DNA of 64,000 nucleotides from Niallia alba (GTDB lineage Bacteria > Bacillota > Bacilli > Bacillales > Cytobacillaceae). Position numbers and translations under genes: made by a program. The stretch spans positions 3,140,001-3,204,000 of the forward strand of contig NZ_JABBPK010000001.1 in NCBI RefSeq assembly GCF_012933555.1, in the 5' to 3' direction. The notes under the pieces were generated by a model, which had not been told where the DNA came from, made no database searches, and was given only the letters and a program-made list of their open reading frames with translations. Below, piece after piece: positions 10,326-18,826 of this stretch. Positions within the stretch are counted from its first letter, which is position 1. Each line of letters opens with the position of its first letter.

Positions 10326-10442
10326 ATCTTATTTCACAGTCTCCATGACCGGAGCAGTTCGGTTTTTTTAGTGGCTCTTTTTACAGAGTTAATTCTAATT
10401 CTACTCCTAACTCTAGTACAAATCTTTCTTTCCGTTCATTAT

Positions 10443-10756
10443 TTATTTTAACTCTTCTTTTTTTATGAATTGGTCTTTAATAACGGTTTCTTCTATTTTT
10501 ATTGATAGACTTTGATAACAACCCAATTTCAGCTTGAGAATTTCTTCCAAGGACTCCTCAGTCAATCTACCTTTTGCAACAGAATTGCTCACTTTGATTA
10601 CTTTTCTTAAATTTGAGATACTCGTCTATTGATAAAAATTAATACTAGAATAGTAATTACTACTGTAAATACACTTAGAACTGTTACAAGAGACATCGTT
10701 CTTTGAACCAATGATTTAGAATCATAAATAGATAAATCATTAATTAGAATATACGA
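10443..10756 (-). pseudogene. Decayed HAMP-domain membrane sensor fragment
   Basis: Minus-strand translation gives a membrane helix (MSLVTVLSVFTVVITILVLI) running into INRRVSQI, then a stop. One frame away it continues LRKVIKVSNSVAKG, RLTEESLEEIL and more to a stop at 10445-10443. The join is the expected helix-to-HAMP junction of a histidine kinase or chemoreceptor, with a frameshift near 10633. There is no start and no output domain, so this is a relic. It lies immediately after the fur terminator, in a gap that is short in B. subtilis. Confidence 0.6.
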
Positions 10757-10763
10757 GCAAAAT

Positions 10764-10790
10764 AAAAAACCTTCTCATTTGAAAAGGTTT
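10764..10790 (-). terminator. fur terminator
   Basis: On the minus strand AAACCTTTTC and GAGAAGGTTT form a stem followed by TTTATTTT. It overlaps the fur stop codon. Confidence 0.75.
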
Positions 10791-11253
10791 ATTCTGCGGA
10801 TGAAACATCCTCACTTTTTTCCGTACAACGATGGCAAATACCATGAAATGTTAAACGATGATCTTTAATTTTAAAATTCCAGTCACGCTCTACTAATTTT
10901 TCTACATCTCCTAGTAAATCTTCTTGAATTTCATCCACTGCTCCACATTCAATACATACTAAATGGTGATGAAAGTGAGCAGCACCTTCTTGTCTCAAGT
11001 CATATCTAGAAACGCCGTCACCAAAATTTATTTTATCAACAATTTTCAATTCCGTTAGTAGTTCTAGTGTGCGATATACGGTTGCCAATCCAATCTCAGG
11101 AGATTTCTCTTTAACGAGTAAGTAAACATCTTCTGCACTAAGATGGTCTTCTTCATTTTCTAATAACACTCTAACTGTTGCTTCCCTTTGGGGAGTTAAT
11201 TTATAGCTCGAAGAATGCAACAGCTTTTTTATTCTATCTAATCTACTTTCCAT
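10789..11253 (-). CDS. fur: Fur-family ferric uptake regulator
   Basis: Dimeric iron-responsive repressor of 154 residues. The N-terminal winged helix spans about residues 10-85 (KLTPQREATVRVLL ... IGLATVYRTLELL). The metal-binding C-terminal domain has the HFHHHLVCIECG site and a second Cys pair, CHRC. Paralogues PerR and Zur are possible in principle, but the neighbours spoIIM, yqzK and xerD are those of B. subtilis fur. A Fur-box-like sequence about 90 bases upstream suggests autoregulation. Confidence 0.93.
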   Translation of the reverse strand: MESRLDRIKKLLHSSSYKLTPQREATVRVLLENEEDHLSAEDVYLLVKEKSPEIGLATVYRTLELLTELKIVDKINFGDGVSRYDLRQEGAAHFHHHLVCIECGAVDEIQEDLLGDVEKLVERDWNFKIKDHRLTFHGICHRCTEKSEDVSSAE

Positions 11254-11339
11254 TCCGAAAGTCCCTCCCTAGCCACTGTCCATCTCATTATAACAGAAGT
11301 AGGAAAAGAATCCTAATAAAAATTATTATAAATAACAAT

Positions 11340-11354
11340 TAATAATAATTATTA
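11340..11354. promoter_or_regulatory. Candidate Fur/PerR box upstream of fur
   Basis: TAATAATAATTATTA is a 7-1-7 palindrome differing from the Fur consensus TGATAATNATTATCA at two symmetrical positions. It lies in the AT-rich fur upstream region. PerR boxes are similar, so the regulator cannot be told apart by eye. Confidence 0.4.
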
Positions 11355-11415
11355 ACTTACAATAACTCTCGTCGGTTTTTTTAACCATTCTAAATGAACG
11401 AGTGAACAAGCTTCT

Positions 11416-12084
11416 CTATAAAAAAGGCACCACGATAATACTCGATTGTACCATATTAATGACTGCTTTCATTAAAAGTGGTGAAATATACGCCTCGACT
11501 GCGGCTGCTATTCCAATTACCACAAATGCAATCATAAGGAGAAATGTATATCTAGCAAACAGTGGCAACATTGGTTCTCCCTTTTTCTTCATGAATTGTT
11601 GGCGAATCATTTTAAAAGAGAACGCTACTGATAGTGTAGCAGAAATTATAAAAATTGGAATAACAATTAGATTTTGTGGCAAAACAGACACAAATGACAG
11701 TAAAAAGCCATGCCATCCCATCTGATTGACCAAAAAGCCAACGGTGAAACCAACTACCATCCCTTTAATAAATAGGAGGATTAAAATAATGGGCAGCCCG
11801 ATGATAGATATCCCTAAAAGCCAAATAAAGCCAATATATTTACTATTATGCGAAAAGCTTTGAAAAAATAAATTTTTGCTGTCCGCTACTTGTCCATTTG
11901 ATACCTGTCCAAAAAACTGTGTCAAATAATAGTAGAGGTCTTCCTTTTGGGAGAGAGACAAACTATTCACTACAATTGCTCCAAAAATAACCCCCATTAA
12001 AAACAATACAATGATAAATAAATAAATTGAGGAATGATCACGGATATGAGTCACTAGGATATTCTGATATTTTTTCTTTTTCAT
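11416..12084 (-). CDS. spoIIM: Stage II sporulation protein M
   Basis: Integral membrane component of the SpoIID-SpoIIM-SpoIIP engulfment machinery, which remodels septal peptidoglycan so the mother cell can engulf the forespore. The chosen start (12084, MKKKKYQNILVTH) has GGAGG seven bases upstream and gives 222 residues, near the known 214. A longer frame to 12126 lacks such a site. Five or so hydrophobic helices are visible, the first at IYLFIIVLFLMGVIFGAIVV and the last at YTFLLMIAFVVIGIAAAV. It adjoins fur as in B. subtilis. Confidence 0.93.
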   Translation of the reverse strand: MKKKKYQNILVTHIRDHSSIYLFIIVLFLMGVIFGAIVVNSLSLSQKEDLYYYLTQFFGQVSNGQVADSKNLFFQSFSHNSKYIGFIWLLGISIIGLPIILILLFIKGMVVGFTVGFLVNQMGWHGFLLSFVSVLPQNLIVIPIFIISATLSVAFSFKMIRQQFMKKKGEPMLPLFARYTFLLMIAFVVIGIAAAVEAYISPLLMKAVINMVQSSIIVVPFL

Positions 12085-12237
12085 TGCCTTTCCTCCCGCC
12101 AAGTCTGTTAGTTTATGTTTATGCACGAAAGGTAGGCATATGACTACAAATCTATTATTAATAGAAATGAAAAAATTATCCGATTATTATGTTTTTTATA
12201 ACGAAGATATGATAGATTAACATTTGAGGTGAGAGTA

Positions 12238-12795
12238 ATGAAACCGATTTTAATAGATTTACCAGAAACAATCGAAACAGAAAGATTAGTGTTACGGCCA
12301 TGTATGCCCGGAGATGGCAAGGACGTCTATGAAAGTATTCAGCGGTCAAAGGATGCCTTTAAACCTTGGATGGTTTTTGCTAACAAGGAGCAATCATTAG
12401 AGGAAGTCGAAGCAGGTGTACGAGAATCGTATGCTAAATATATTTTAAGAGAGGATTTACGATTACATATTTATTTAAAGGAAACCAATGAGTTTATCGG
12501 TTCAACTGGGCTGCATTCTATTGATTGGAAAGTCCGCGTTTTTGAAATTGGCTATTGGTGCGATTCAGCCCATACAGGAAATGGTTATATTACAGAAAGT
12601 ACTAAAGCGTTAATTAAGCTTGCAAAAGAAACACTTCAGGCTAATCGAATAGAGATTCGCGTTGATTCTACAAACATAAAAAGCCGAGCTATTCCGGAAA
12701 AACTCGGCTTTTCATTGGATGGTCTATTGAAAAATGAAACACTTAGTGCCGATACGCAGGAATTAAGAGATATTTGTCTATATTCTTTGACATAA
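12238..12795 (+). CDS. RimJ/RimL-type GNAT acetyltransferase
   Basis: 185 residues with the RimJ/L opening ETERLVLRPC. An acetyl-CoA loop follows in the middle (EIGYWCDSAHTGNGYITES), and the C-terminal signature RIEIRVDSTNIKSRAIPEKLGF is near the end. Substrates of such enzymes include ribosomal protein N-termini and small amines; the target here is unknown. The ATG at 12238 has GAGGTG upstream; an in-frame GTG at 12229 is part of that site. Transcribed alone, away from spoIIM, with its own terminator. Confidence 0.85.
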   Translation: MKPILIDLPETIETERLVLRPCMPGDGKDVYESIQRSKDAFKPWMVFANKEQSLEEVEAGVRESYAKYILREDLRLHIYLKETNEFIGSTGLHSIDWKVRVFEIGYWCDSAHTGNGYITESTKALIKLAKETLQANRIEIRVDSTNIKSRAIPEKLGFSLDGLLKNETLSADTQELRDICLYSLT

Positions 12796-12799
12796 TGCC

Positions 12800-12833
12800 A
12801 AAAATCCCACGAATATTTGATTGTGGGATTTTT
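12800..12833 (+). terminator. Terminator after GNAT gene
   Basis: AAAATCCCAC and GTGGGATTTT form a 10-bp stem around a 12-base loop, with a T-rich tail. Confidence 0.8.
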
Positions 12834-12837
12834 AATT

Positions 12838-12925
12838 TAGAGCTGTTTTCAAAAAGAACATTATATTTTCAATAGGCAAACTTAATATATAGAAATACGG
12901 AGCAGCCTAAATTCACGAAAACGAC
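12838..12925 (+). repeat. Degenerate fragment of the hairpin repeat family
   Basis: GAGCTGTTTTCAAAAAG, then CGGAGCAGCCTAAATTCACG. These are the outer edge and one stem arm of the repeat seen intact near 8300 and 42789. The other arm is lost. Confidence 0.45.
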
Positions 12926-12947
12926 TTAATTGAAAAATAAATCTGCC

Positions 12948-14114
12948 CTATTTATCTACCCTTATTTTGCCGTATTTTCCGCCACCGCCCACTTGCAAGT
13001 TTAACCTTCCCGTTCTTGCTGCAACAACATAATCTGCTACTTTCTTTGGGATGATTTCCACTAACTTATCATATGGGGCTTCATGGATTATTTGCATTTC
13101 TGTAGAAAAGTAATCCAGTAATTTTTGTAGCGTTTTTTTTCCTAAGCCAGGTATATATTCTAACGGTATTTGATGAATATAGGGTGGTCTATTAGGTGTA
13201 GAAGTAGCGTCTTTTAAATCAGTAATCCTTGCAGCTACCCCCTTCACCCATTTATGACTCCCACATTCACTACATATGCCTTTCGTTTCTGAAAAAGGAG
13301 CGTAACATTTCATACAAACTGTTTCATGATACTTACCCAATTTCGGATCTAGCCCAAAATTCGCAACGATTCGTCTTCCTTCTACTTGATGAAGGACTTT
13401 TGCGAATTCCGAAAAAGAAGCTTCCTCCATCTCCATTACTTGATATTCTCGTGCAATTTTTTCTAAGGAATGGGCATCTGAATTTGTTATAAAAGAAAAA
13501 GCGTGTAATTCTGTAATTTGATCAGCCATCTCCGTATCGGAGCTCAAACCAAGCTCGATCCCATCAATCATTTGCTCATCCAACACTTCCTTTAAGGATC
13601 GATAAACACCGCTTCCATATAAACTTTTAAATGGCGTAAATACATGCGCTGGGATGAAAAGCCCATTTAGTTCTTTTACTTTAGACTGTAGTTCTTTTCC
13701 GCTGATATAAAGGCGTTGAGAACTTAATGTTACATTTTTCATATGGCGCGCGATCCAATTCGAGAATTCCTTCATTTTAGCTAAAGTCGGGAGATAGCAT
13801 AATACATGGATTGGCCCCTTGCAAGAAGAATCGTATATTTCGAGCTCTGACCCAAGAATAATCGTAATTTCTTCCATCCTAACCCCACCGTTAGGCAATT
13901 CCATCATCTTCCCATGCTCTATTAACTCTTCCATTTCCAAAATAACTTCAGGGGAATGACAGTCAATAATGCCAATCATATCAAGCCCCTTTTGTTTGCT
14001 TGCATACTCAATGATAGAGGTTAAGGTAAGATTACGTGATGCTGTAATTTTTACCGGCTTACCACTCTTTGTTCTACCAATATGGATATGTAAATCAGTG
14101 TAAAAAGACTTCAT
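12948..14114 (-). CDS. Endonuclease Q family protein (PHP domain)
   Basis: 388 residues. The N-terminal PHP phosphoesterase domain starts FYTDLHIHIGRTKSG and carries further metal ligands in IIDCHSP, GSELEIY and TNSDAHS. A four-Cys zinc motif follows (CMKC ... CSEC, about residues 270-290), then a helix-hairpin-helix IPGLGKKTLQKLL. This order is that of EndoQ, which nicks DNA 5' of deaminated bases such as uracil and hypoxanthine in archaea and some bacilli. Activity here is inferred. It overlaps the nudF reading unit closely (two bases apart) and is probably co-transcribed with it. Confidence 0.85.
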   Translation of the reverse strand: MKSFYTDLHIHIGRTKSGKPVKITASRNLTLTSIIEYASKQKGLDMIGIIDCHSPEVILEMEELIEHGKMMELPNGGVRMEEITIILGSELEIYDSSCKGPIHVLCYLPTLAKMKEFSNWIARHMKNVTLSSQRLYISGKELQSKVKELNGLFIPAHVFTPFKSLYGSGVYRSLKEVLDEQMIDGIELGLSSDTEMADQITELHAFSFITNSDAHSLEKIAREYQVMEMEEASFSEFAKVLHQVEGRRIVANFGLDPKLGKYHETVCMKCYAPFSETKGICSECGSHKWVKGVAARITDLKDATSTPNRPPYIHQIPLEYIPGLGKKTLQKLLDYFSTEMQIIHEAPYDKLVEIIPKKVADYVVAARTGRLNLQVGGGGKYGKIRVDK

Positions 14115-14116
14115 TC

Positions 14117-14665
14117 TTACTCCTTTAATTGGGCAATTTGTAAATATTGTACCCCAAAAATCGTTTTTGCATCAAAAATTCGTTGCTCCTTGATTAGTTC
14201 CAATGCTTCATCCAATGTGATTTCCAATACATTCACAAACTCATCTTCATCCAGTCCAGCTGCATCTTCTTTTTTCGTTAAACCTTTTGCTACATATACA
14301 TGAATGATTTCATCAGCAAAACCTGGTGAAGTATAGAAGGAACTTACCAATTCTAAAGATTTGCAATCATATCCCGTTTCTTCTTCTAATTCTCTTCTTG
14401 CACAAAGAGCTGGTTCTTCTCCTTTTTCTAATTTTCCAGCCGGGATTTCGACAATTACTTTTTCTAGGGGCTTGCGATATTGTTCTACCATTACAAGTTT
14501 GTTATCTTCTGTTATGGCTATTACCGCAACTGCTCCAGGATGCTTCACTAATTCTCGTGTGGATGTTTTTCCATTTGGCAATTCTACCTCATCCACTTGC
14601 ACTTGAATAATTCTCCCACTAAAAATATGCTCTGTTTTTAACGTTTTTTCTTCTAATGTACTCAT
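14117..14665 (-). CDS. nudF: ADP-ribose pyrophosphatase (NUDIX)
   Basis: Hydrolyses ADP-ribose to AMP and ribose-5-phosphate. 182 residues with an intact NUDIX box: GKLEKGEEPALCARRELEEETGY lies at about residues 77-99, with the RE..EE..G core present. Length and N-terminus (EEKTLKTEHIFSGRIIQVQVDEVELPNG in part) fit NudF/YqkG. It neighbours mciZ and yqkF as in B. subtilis. Confidence 0.95.
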   Translation of the reverse strand: MSTLEEKTLKTEHIFSGRIIQVQVDEVELPNGKTSTRELVKHPGAVAVIAITEDNKLVMVEQYRKPLEKVIVEIPAGKLEKGEEPALCARRELEEETGYDCKSLELVSSFYTSPGFADEIIHVYVAKGLTKKEDAAGLDEDEFVNVLEITLDEALELIKEQRIFDAKTIFGVQYLQIAQLKE

Positions 14666-14752
14666 TTAACCCACTCCTGTTCTATTAAGCAAAAGCTCTC
14701 ACATATAGATTATTATACTTCATTTCTGTTCAATGGAAAGGATTGGGGAAGC

Positions 14753-14893
14753 TTGAAAGTATATATTCGCGAAAAGGGAATTGTTTTAACAGGGAAGCCT
14801 TGGGAAATCCGCTATATTCTTAAAAAATACCAAACTGAATTTACCTATGTAAAAGATTGGATAAACGCAAATTCGAACAGTTCGAAAAAATAA
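14753..14893 (+). CDS. mciZ: Z-ring inhibitor peptide MciZ
   Basis: A 46-codon gene on the plus strand between divergent nudF and yqkF. The product (MKVYIREKGIVLTGKPWEIR, then YILKKYQTEFTYVKDWINAN and a short SNSSKK tail) aligns by eye with the 40-residue B. subtilis MciZ, which shares the VVLVGKAWEIR and YVKDWIS blocks. MciZ binds FtsZ in the mother cell and blocks Z-ring formation during sporulation. The start is a TTG with AAAGGA about ten bases upstream and GGGG closer in; no other in-frame start exists. The C-terminus is about six residues longer than in B. subtilis. Confidence 0.88.
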   Translation: MKVYIREKGIVLTGKPWEIRYILKKYQTEFTYVKDWINANSNSSKK

Positions 14894-14964
14894 GCCATTT
14901 TCTTTGTGAATAAACTTCATCTTTCGTACAATAAGAGATATCTTAAGTGGAGAGGTGTTCCATT

Positions 14965-15876
14965 TTGCAAAAGTCACAATTAGGCAGTTCTAACTTATTT
15001 GTTTCTAAACTAGGTCTGGGATGTATGAGTCTTGGTACCGATGAAAAAACCGCTTTTCCGATTTTAGAAGCAGCACTTGAAGAAGGAATTAATTATTTTG
15101 ACACAGCCGATTTATATGATCAAGGAAAAAATGAGCAATTACTAGGTCGTTTTTTCAAGAACAACCGAGAAGATATTATAATTGCAACAAAGGTAGGAAA
15201 TAAGCGGGAAGAAGGAAAAGATGGCTGGTCATGGGATGCAAGCAAAGCCTATATTAAAGAACAAGTTAAAACAAGCCTAAAACGACTAGGCACAGATTAC
15301 ATTGATTTATATCAGTTACACGGCGGTATGATGGAAGATCCAATTGAGGAAACAATTGAAGCATTTGAGGAATTAAAAGACGAAGGAGTTATTCTTTATT
15401 ACGGAATTTCTTCGATTCGTCCCAATGTCATTCGCGAATATGTCAAACGTTCTTCTATTGTTTCTGTTATGATGCAATCTAGCATTTTAGACAGGCGCCC
15501 AGAAGAAGAAGTACTCCCATTACTCGCTGAAAACAATATTAGTGTCGTTACGCGCGGACCTGTTGCAAAAGGTCTTTTAAGCCCTAAGTACCGTGATAAG
15601 CTAACAGAAAAAGGCTATCTAAATTATTCTGGTGAAGAACTGAAAGAAGTTTTGCAAACACTAGAACAAAAATTCTTAGATAAGCGGACACTTACAGAAG
15701 CAGCAATTCAATACAACTTAGCTCAGCCCGCTGTTGCTAGTATCATTGCAGGTGCAAGCTCTGTAGAACAGCTTCACGCCAATGCAAATGCCGTGAATAG
15801 TGCCCCATTAACAGCGGAAGAATTAGCGTTTATTCAAAAGGTTTCGAAAGCATCGGTTTATGAGGCACATCGTTAA
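14965..15876 (+). CDS. yqkF: Aldo/keto reductase YqkF
   Basis: NADPH-dependent (alpha/beta)8-barrel oxidoreductase, 303 residues from the TTG at 14965 (MQKSQLGSSNLFVSKLGLGC). The GTG at 14947 is part of the GGAGAGGTG ribosome site. Catalytic tetrad segments are visible: FDTADLYDQG (Asp, Tyr), IATKVGNK (Lys) and YQLHGG (His). The C-terminal cofactor loop is IIAGASSVEQL. It is close to B. subtilis YqkF over its whole length. In B. subtilis yqkE follows; here yqkE is 20.7 kb away. Confidence 0.92.
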   Translation: MQKSQLGSSNLFVSKLGLGCMSLGTDEKTAFPILEAALEEGINYFDTADLYDQGKNEQLLGRFFKNNREDIIIATKVGNKREEGKDGWSWDASKAYIKEQVKTSLKRLGTDYIDLYQLHGGMMEDPIEETIEAFEELKDEGVILYYGISSIRPNVIREYVKRSSIVSVMMQSSILDRRPEEEVLPLLAENNISVVTRGPVAKGLLSPKYRDKLTEKGYLNYSGEELKEVLQTLEQKFLDKRTLTEAAIQYNLAQPAVASIIAGASSVEQLHANANAVNSAPLTAEELAFIQKVSKASVYEAHR

Positions 15877-15911
15877 TAAAATATATGTTTATTTCTAAAC
15901 AAGTTGCTTGA

Positions 15912-16269
15912 AGAGACTGGGACAAAAGTATTCCAGCCAAAGATAAAACCAAACAATTATACGAACATACTAATGAAAGTTCCGTATAATTGTTTGGTTT
16001 TTTTAATTATTTTTAAAAGGTTGTTTCCATGAAGTTTGGTGCAATTCCCCACAGCCGGAATACACTTCGCTTTCCGCGGGGTTCGCGCTGAGCCTCCGAG
16101 GTCTCAGACTGTCTCGCTAATCCCACAGGAGTCTTCGTATATTCCGGCTGCTCCGTTTTCCGAACTAATTATATTTCCTATTGTAAAAAGTATGCGCAAG
16201 CAGCCGCTATTTACTAGCTAAATGAGAGATTGTTTGTCTTTACAAAGTATCTATTTAGTTATGTCTCTT
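15912..16269 (+). repeat. Hairpin repeat, copy 2
   Basis: Starts GAGACTGGGACAAAAG and ends TTTAGTTATGTCTC. Only module A is present, with CAGCCGGAATACAC (16052-16065) facing ATATTCCGGCTG (to 16150). The stem base pair that is T-A in copy 1 is G-C here. A further AACAATTATACG inverted pair flanks the front part. It begins about 35 bases after the yqkF stop. Confidence 0.8.
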
Positions 16270-16327
16270 ATAATTGGTATAATTAGTATAAAGATCGAGA
16301 TGAGTAAATTATATTGTTTTTTATTTG

Positions 16328-16845
16328 TTTATGAACGCTACTTTTGCTCTCTTCTCTTGAAAAAGTGGCGTTCATCTTGTTTATGAACGCTACTTTTGCT
16401 CTCTTCTCTTGAAAAAGTGGTGTTCATCTTGTTTATGAACGCTAGTTTTACTCTCTTCTCTTGAAAAAGTGGTGTTCATCTTGTTTATGAACGCTAGTTT
16501 TACTCTCTTCTCTTGAAAAAGTGGTGTTCATCTTGTTTATGAACGCCAGTTTTGCCCTCTTCTTTTGGAAAAGTGGCGTTCATCTTGTTTATGAACGCTA
16601 GTTTTGCCCTCTTCTTTTGGAAAAGTGGCGTTCATCTTGTTTATGAACGATGGTTTTGCCCTCTTCTTTTGAAAAAGTGGCGTTCATCTTGATCATGAAC
16701 GATGGTTTTGCCCTCTTCTATCGGAAAAGTGGCGTTCATCTTGTTTATGAACACTGGTTTTGCCCTCTTCTTTCGAAAAAGTGGCATTCTATTCTGCTTA
16801 TGAACAACGATTTCCACCTAGCCTTTTAGAAAAATAGTAATCATG
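16328..16845 (+). repeat. Tandem array, about 9.5 units of 52 bp
   Basis: Unit starts fall at 16328, 16380, 16432, 16484, 16536, 16588, 16640, 16692 and 16744, with a decayed tenth to about 16845. Each unit opens ATGAACGC, has CTTTT ... AAAAG in the middle and closes GCGTTCAT, so every unit can fold into its own hairpin. Units are contiguous with no unique spacers. A second short array with the same 52-bp period lies at 50372. Confidence 0.92.
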
Positions 16846-16895
16846 TCTATACAAGCTCCTTTATTTTACGAGAATAATAGAAACGAGGAATTTCT

Positions 16896-17132
16896 TTGAA
16901 ATACATCGAATTTGGTATTGGCAACAAATGGCTTATTCGCACTGAAACTGAATTAAAGAATGGATTAGAGTTTGAAGAAAAAGGAATTAAGAGACCTATT
17001 AAACTTCACTCTCTCTATACTAGAATTTGGATTGGAAAAACAGTGATTATTATCGATTCAAAAGAAGGGTTTAAAAAAGGGAAAAAAGAACGAAATGCGA
17101 TTAAATTAATATTAGGAATAAAGAGCTTGTAA
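16896..17132 (+). CDS. DUF3977-type small protein
   Basis: 78 residues starting MKYIEFGIGNKWLIRTE from a TTG six bases after GAGGAA. The pattern of a short beta-rich front, EFEEKGI and RIWIGKTVIIIDSKEGFKK fits my recollection of DUF3977. Function unknown. It stands alone between the 52-bp array and the IS3 element, in accessory DNA. Confidence 0.65.
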   Translation: MKYIEFGIGNKWLIRTETELKNGLEFEEKGIKRPIKLHSLYTRIWIGKTVIIIDSKEGFKKGKKERNAIKLILGIKSL

Positions 17133-17296
17133 CCTTTAAGAAGTTATAAAACCATTTCGCCATTCACTCTTCTATCTCTACTATTCCAAAAAAGGAAAAT
17201 CCCTCATCAATAACGAATCTCATAAGCCCCAAAATGAACTTGGACAATAAGAGTAATATTTATTATACTGCTTAATGTACCAAGGAGGCTGACATC

Positions 17297-17608
17297 ATGA
17301 AACGAATAAAACATTCTAAAGAATTTAAATTACAAGTCATCAAGGAAGCCCAAGACACAGGGAAGAATACCCTTGTAGCTCGCCGGTATGATCTGAATCC
17401 CAATATGGTTAGTCGCTGGGTTCGTGAATACAAAGATGGTAAATTTGGTGAAGTAGATGTGGCTGTGCTGCCAGATATAGACTCCAAAGAATTATCCAAA
17501 GAAAATGAAAAACTTAAAATGTTATTAGGTGAAAAAGACCTTGAAATAGCGATCCTGAGGGATCTTATAAAAAAGAAAAACCCTCACTTGCTGAAAAGCA
17601 TGAAGTAG
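17297..17608 (+). CDS. IS3-family transposase OrfA
   Basis: 103 residues with the IS3 OrfA helix-turn-helix (MKRIKHSKEFKLQVIKEAQ ... VARRYDLNPNMVSRWVREY) and a leucine-zipper tail (ENEKLKMLLGEKDLEIAILRDL). Near the end the heptamer A-AAA-AAG (17569-17575) sits in the correct phase for a -1 ribosomal frameshift. This would fuse it to the upstream-open orfB frame and make the OrfAB transposase. RBS AAGGAGG precedes the ATG. Confidence 0.92.
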   Translation: MKRIKHSKEFKLQVIKEAQDTGKNTLVARRYDLNPNMVSRWVREYKDGKFGEVDVAVLPDIDSKELSKENEKLKMLLGEKDLEIAILRDLIKKKNPHLLKSMK

Positions 17609-17646
17609 CTAACAAATGGATTCAAAAAGGCTACTCGATTTCAAAG

Positions 17647-18519
17647 GTGCTTAAAATCATAGGTATTCCTCGATCCACATACTATTATCAAAAGAATTAT
17701 CGTGTTGAGGAGAAAAAAGTAAGTGAGGGACGTCCAGCACCAGGTTATTCGATCCAAGAGGACGGTCAAAAGATATCAGACGAACAGATTAAAGAATTTC
17801 TACTAGAAGAGATTGCCGGTGATTGCTATAACTATGGTTATCGCAAACTCACTAAGGTCTTAAGGCGAAAATACAAACTTAAAATTAACAAGAAAAAAGT
17901 ATACCGGATTTGTAAAGAATTGGGCATCTTACGCCCACAGCGCCAAAAGAAAGTCTCATACCCTAGGAAACTAGCAAGAAATCGCATTATTACAAGATCT
18001 AATCAGCTATGGGAAGCTGACATTAAATATGGCTTTATCGAAGGTGAGGATCGCTTTTTCTTTGTCATGTCCATCATCGATGTTTATGACAGGGGCATCA
18101 TTACCTATCATATGGGATTAAGCTGCACTGGAGATGATGTCAAACAGACACTGAAAAGGGCATTATTAAAACGCCAACAATATGATGAATTGGAAAAACC
18201 TGTAATCCGAACAGACAATGGACCGCAGTTTATTTCCCATACTTTTGAAAAGTTTTGTGAAGATTCCAAAATTGAGCACGAAAGAATTCCACCAAGAACA
18301 CCAAATATGAATGCTCATATTGAGTCTTTCCATCGCATTTTTGAGGACGATTGCCTATCCAGATGGCAGTTTGAAACCTACACAGAAGCATATCAAGAAG
18401 TCATGAATTTTATGGAGTTCTACAACGAGAGACGTATGCATTCTAGTATACTAGATTTGTCACCAAAGGAATTCTATCAAAAACAAGATTCATTGGTGAT
18501 CAAGGAGGTTCGGGTGTAA
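17647..18519 (+). CDS. IS3-family transposase OrfB (DDE integrase domain)
   Basis: 290 residues from the GTG at 17647, but the frame is open back to the slippery site at 17569, so the functional product is probably OrfAB. It has an HTH_21-like segment (EIAGDCYNYGYRKLTKVL), then the rve catalytic core with LWEADIKYGF (first Asp), VIRTDNGPQF (second Asp) and NAHIESFHRIF (Glu). The usual C-terminal YNERRMHSSILDLSPKEFY completes it. All catalytic residues are present. Confidence 0.93.
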   Translation: MLKIIGIPRSTYYYQKNYRVEEKKVSEGRPAPGYSIQEDGQKISDEQIKEFLLEEIAGDCYNYGYRKLTKVLRRKYKLKINKKKVYRICKELGILRPQRQKKVSYPRKLARNRIITRSNQLWEADIKYGFIEGEDRFFFVMSIIDVYDRGIITYHMGLSCTGDDVKQTLKRALLKRQQYDELEKPVIRTDNGPQFISHTFEKFCEDSKIEHERIPPRTPNMNAHIESFHRIFEDDCLSRWQFETYTEAYQEVMNFMEFYNERRMHSSILDLSPKEFYQKQDSLVIKEVRV

Positions 18520-18558
18520 TGGATGTATTCATTCAAAGCATCAGCTTGATTTGGAGTG

Positions 18559-18666
18559 GCGGGCATGATAGCCTCGTTCGGCGATGCCAATGTTGTAAAA
18601 CAGCTGGCTTCTTGGCAGGAGAATCATGCCCGCAGAGGCTCCATGTCAAGCAACATGGCCTTTTTG
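18559..18666 (+). other. Structured 3' segment of the IS element with terminator
   Basis: GCGGGCATGAT (18559-18569) and ATCATGCCCGC (18623-18633) make a perfect 11-bp stem, with TGCCAA/TTGGCA inside. Next, CCATG and CATGG pair within AGGCTCCATG ... CATGGCCTTTTT (18637-18666), which looks like an intrinsic terminator. Most IS3 elements end soon after orfB, so this is extra cargo that could be an RNA. It may also just be the mRNA 3' end. Confidence 0.6.
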
Positions 18667-18826
18667 AAGAATAATGAAAGAAATCTATAAAATAAAAAAC
18701 TGAGGAAATGAAAGAATAAGAGAGTTATTGTCCAAAATTCGGGGGTTAATCCGGAATACTACATCTAAGAATGAAACTGCGGTTCAAATTATCTACCATT
18801 ATTTTATATAAAAAGGGGTTTTTCGA

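Larger units (their letters stand above)
17231..18740 (+). mobile_element. IS3-family insertion sequence
   Basis: Two overlapping-phase genes (orfA 17297, orfB) are bounded by inverted sequences sharing TTGGACAATAA: 17240-17250 on the left and, reversed, 18725-18735 on the right. The exact ends and the target duplication could not be fixed by eye. Unusually, about 200 bases with strong secondary structure lie between the orfB stop and the right end. Both genes look intact, so the element may be active. Confidence 0.85.

Noticed and set aside
10236..10451. 71-residue plus-strand ORF
   Set aside because: Low-complexity product, crosses a large palindrome, no ribosome site.
16328..16845. Possible CRISPR array
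   Set aside because: The 52-bp units are contiguous and similar over their whole length. There are no unique spacers, no leader and no cas genes.
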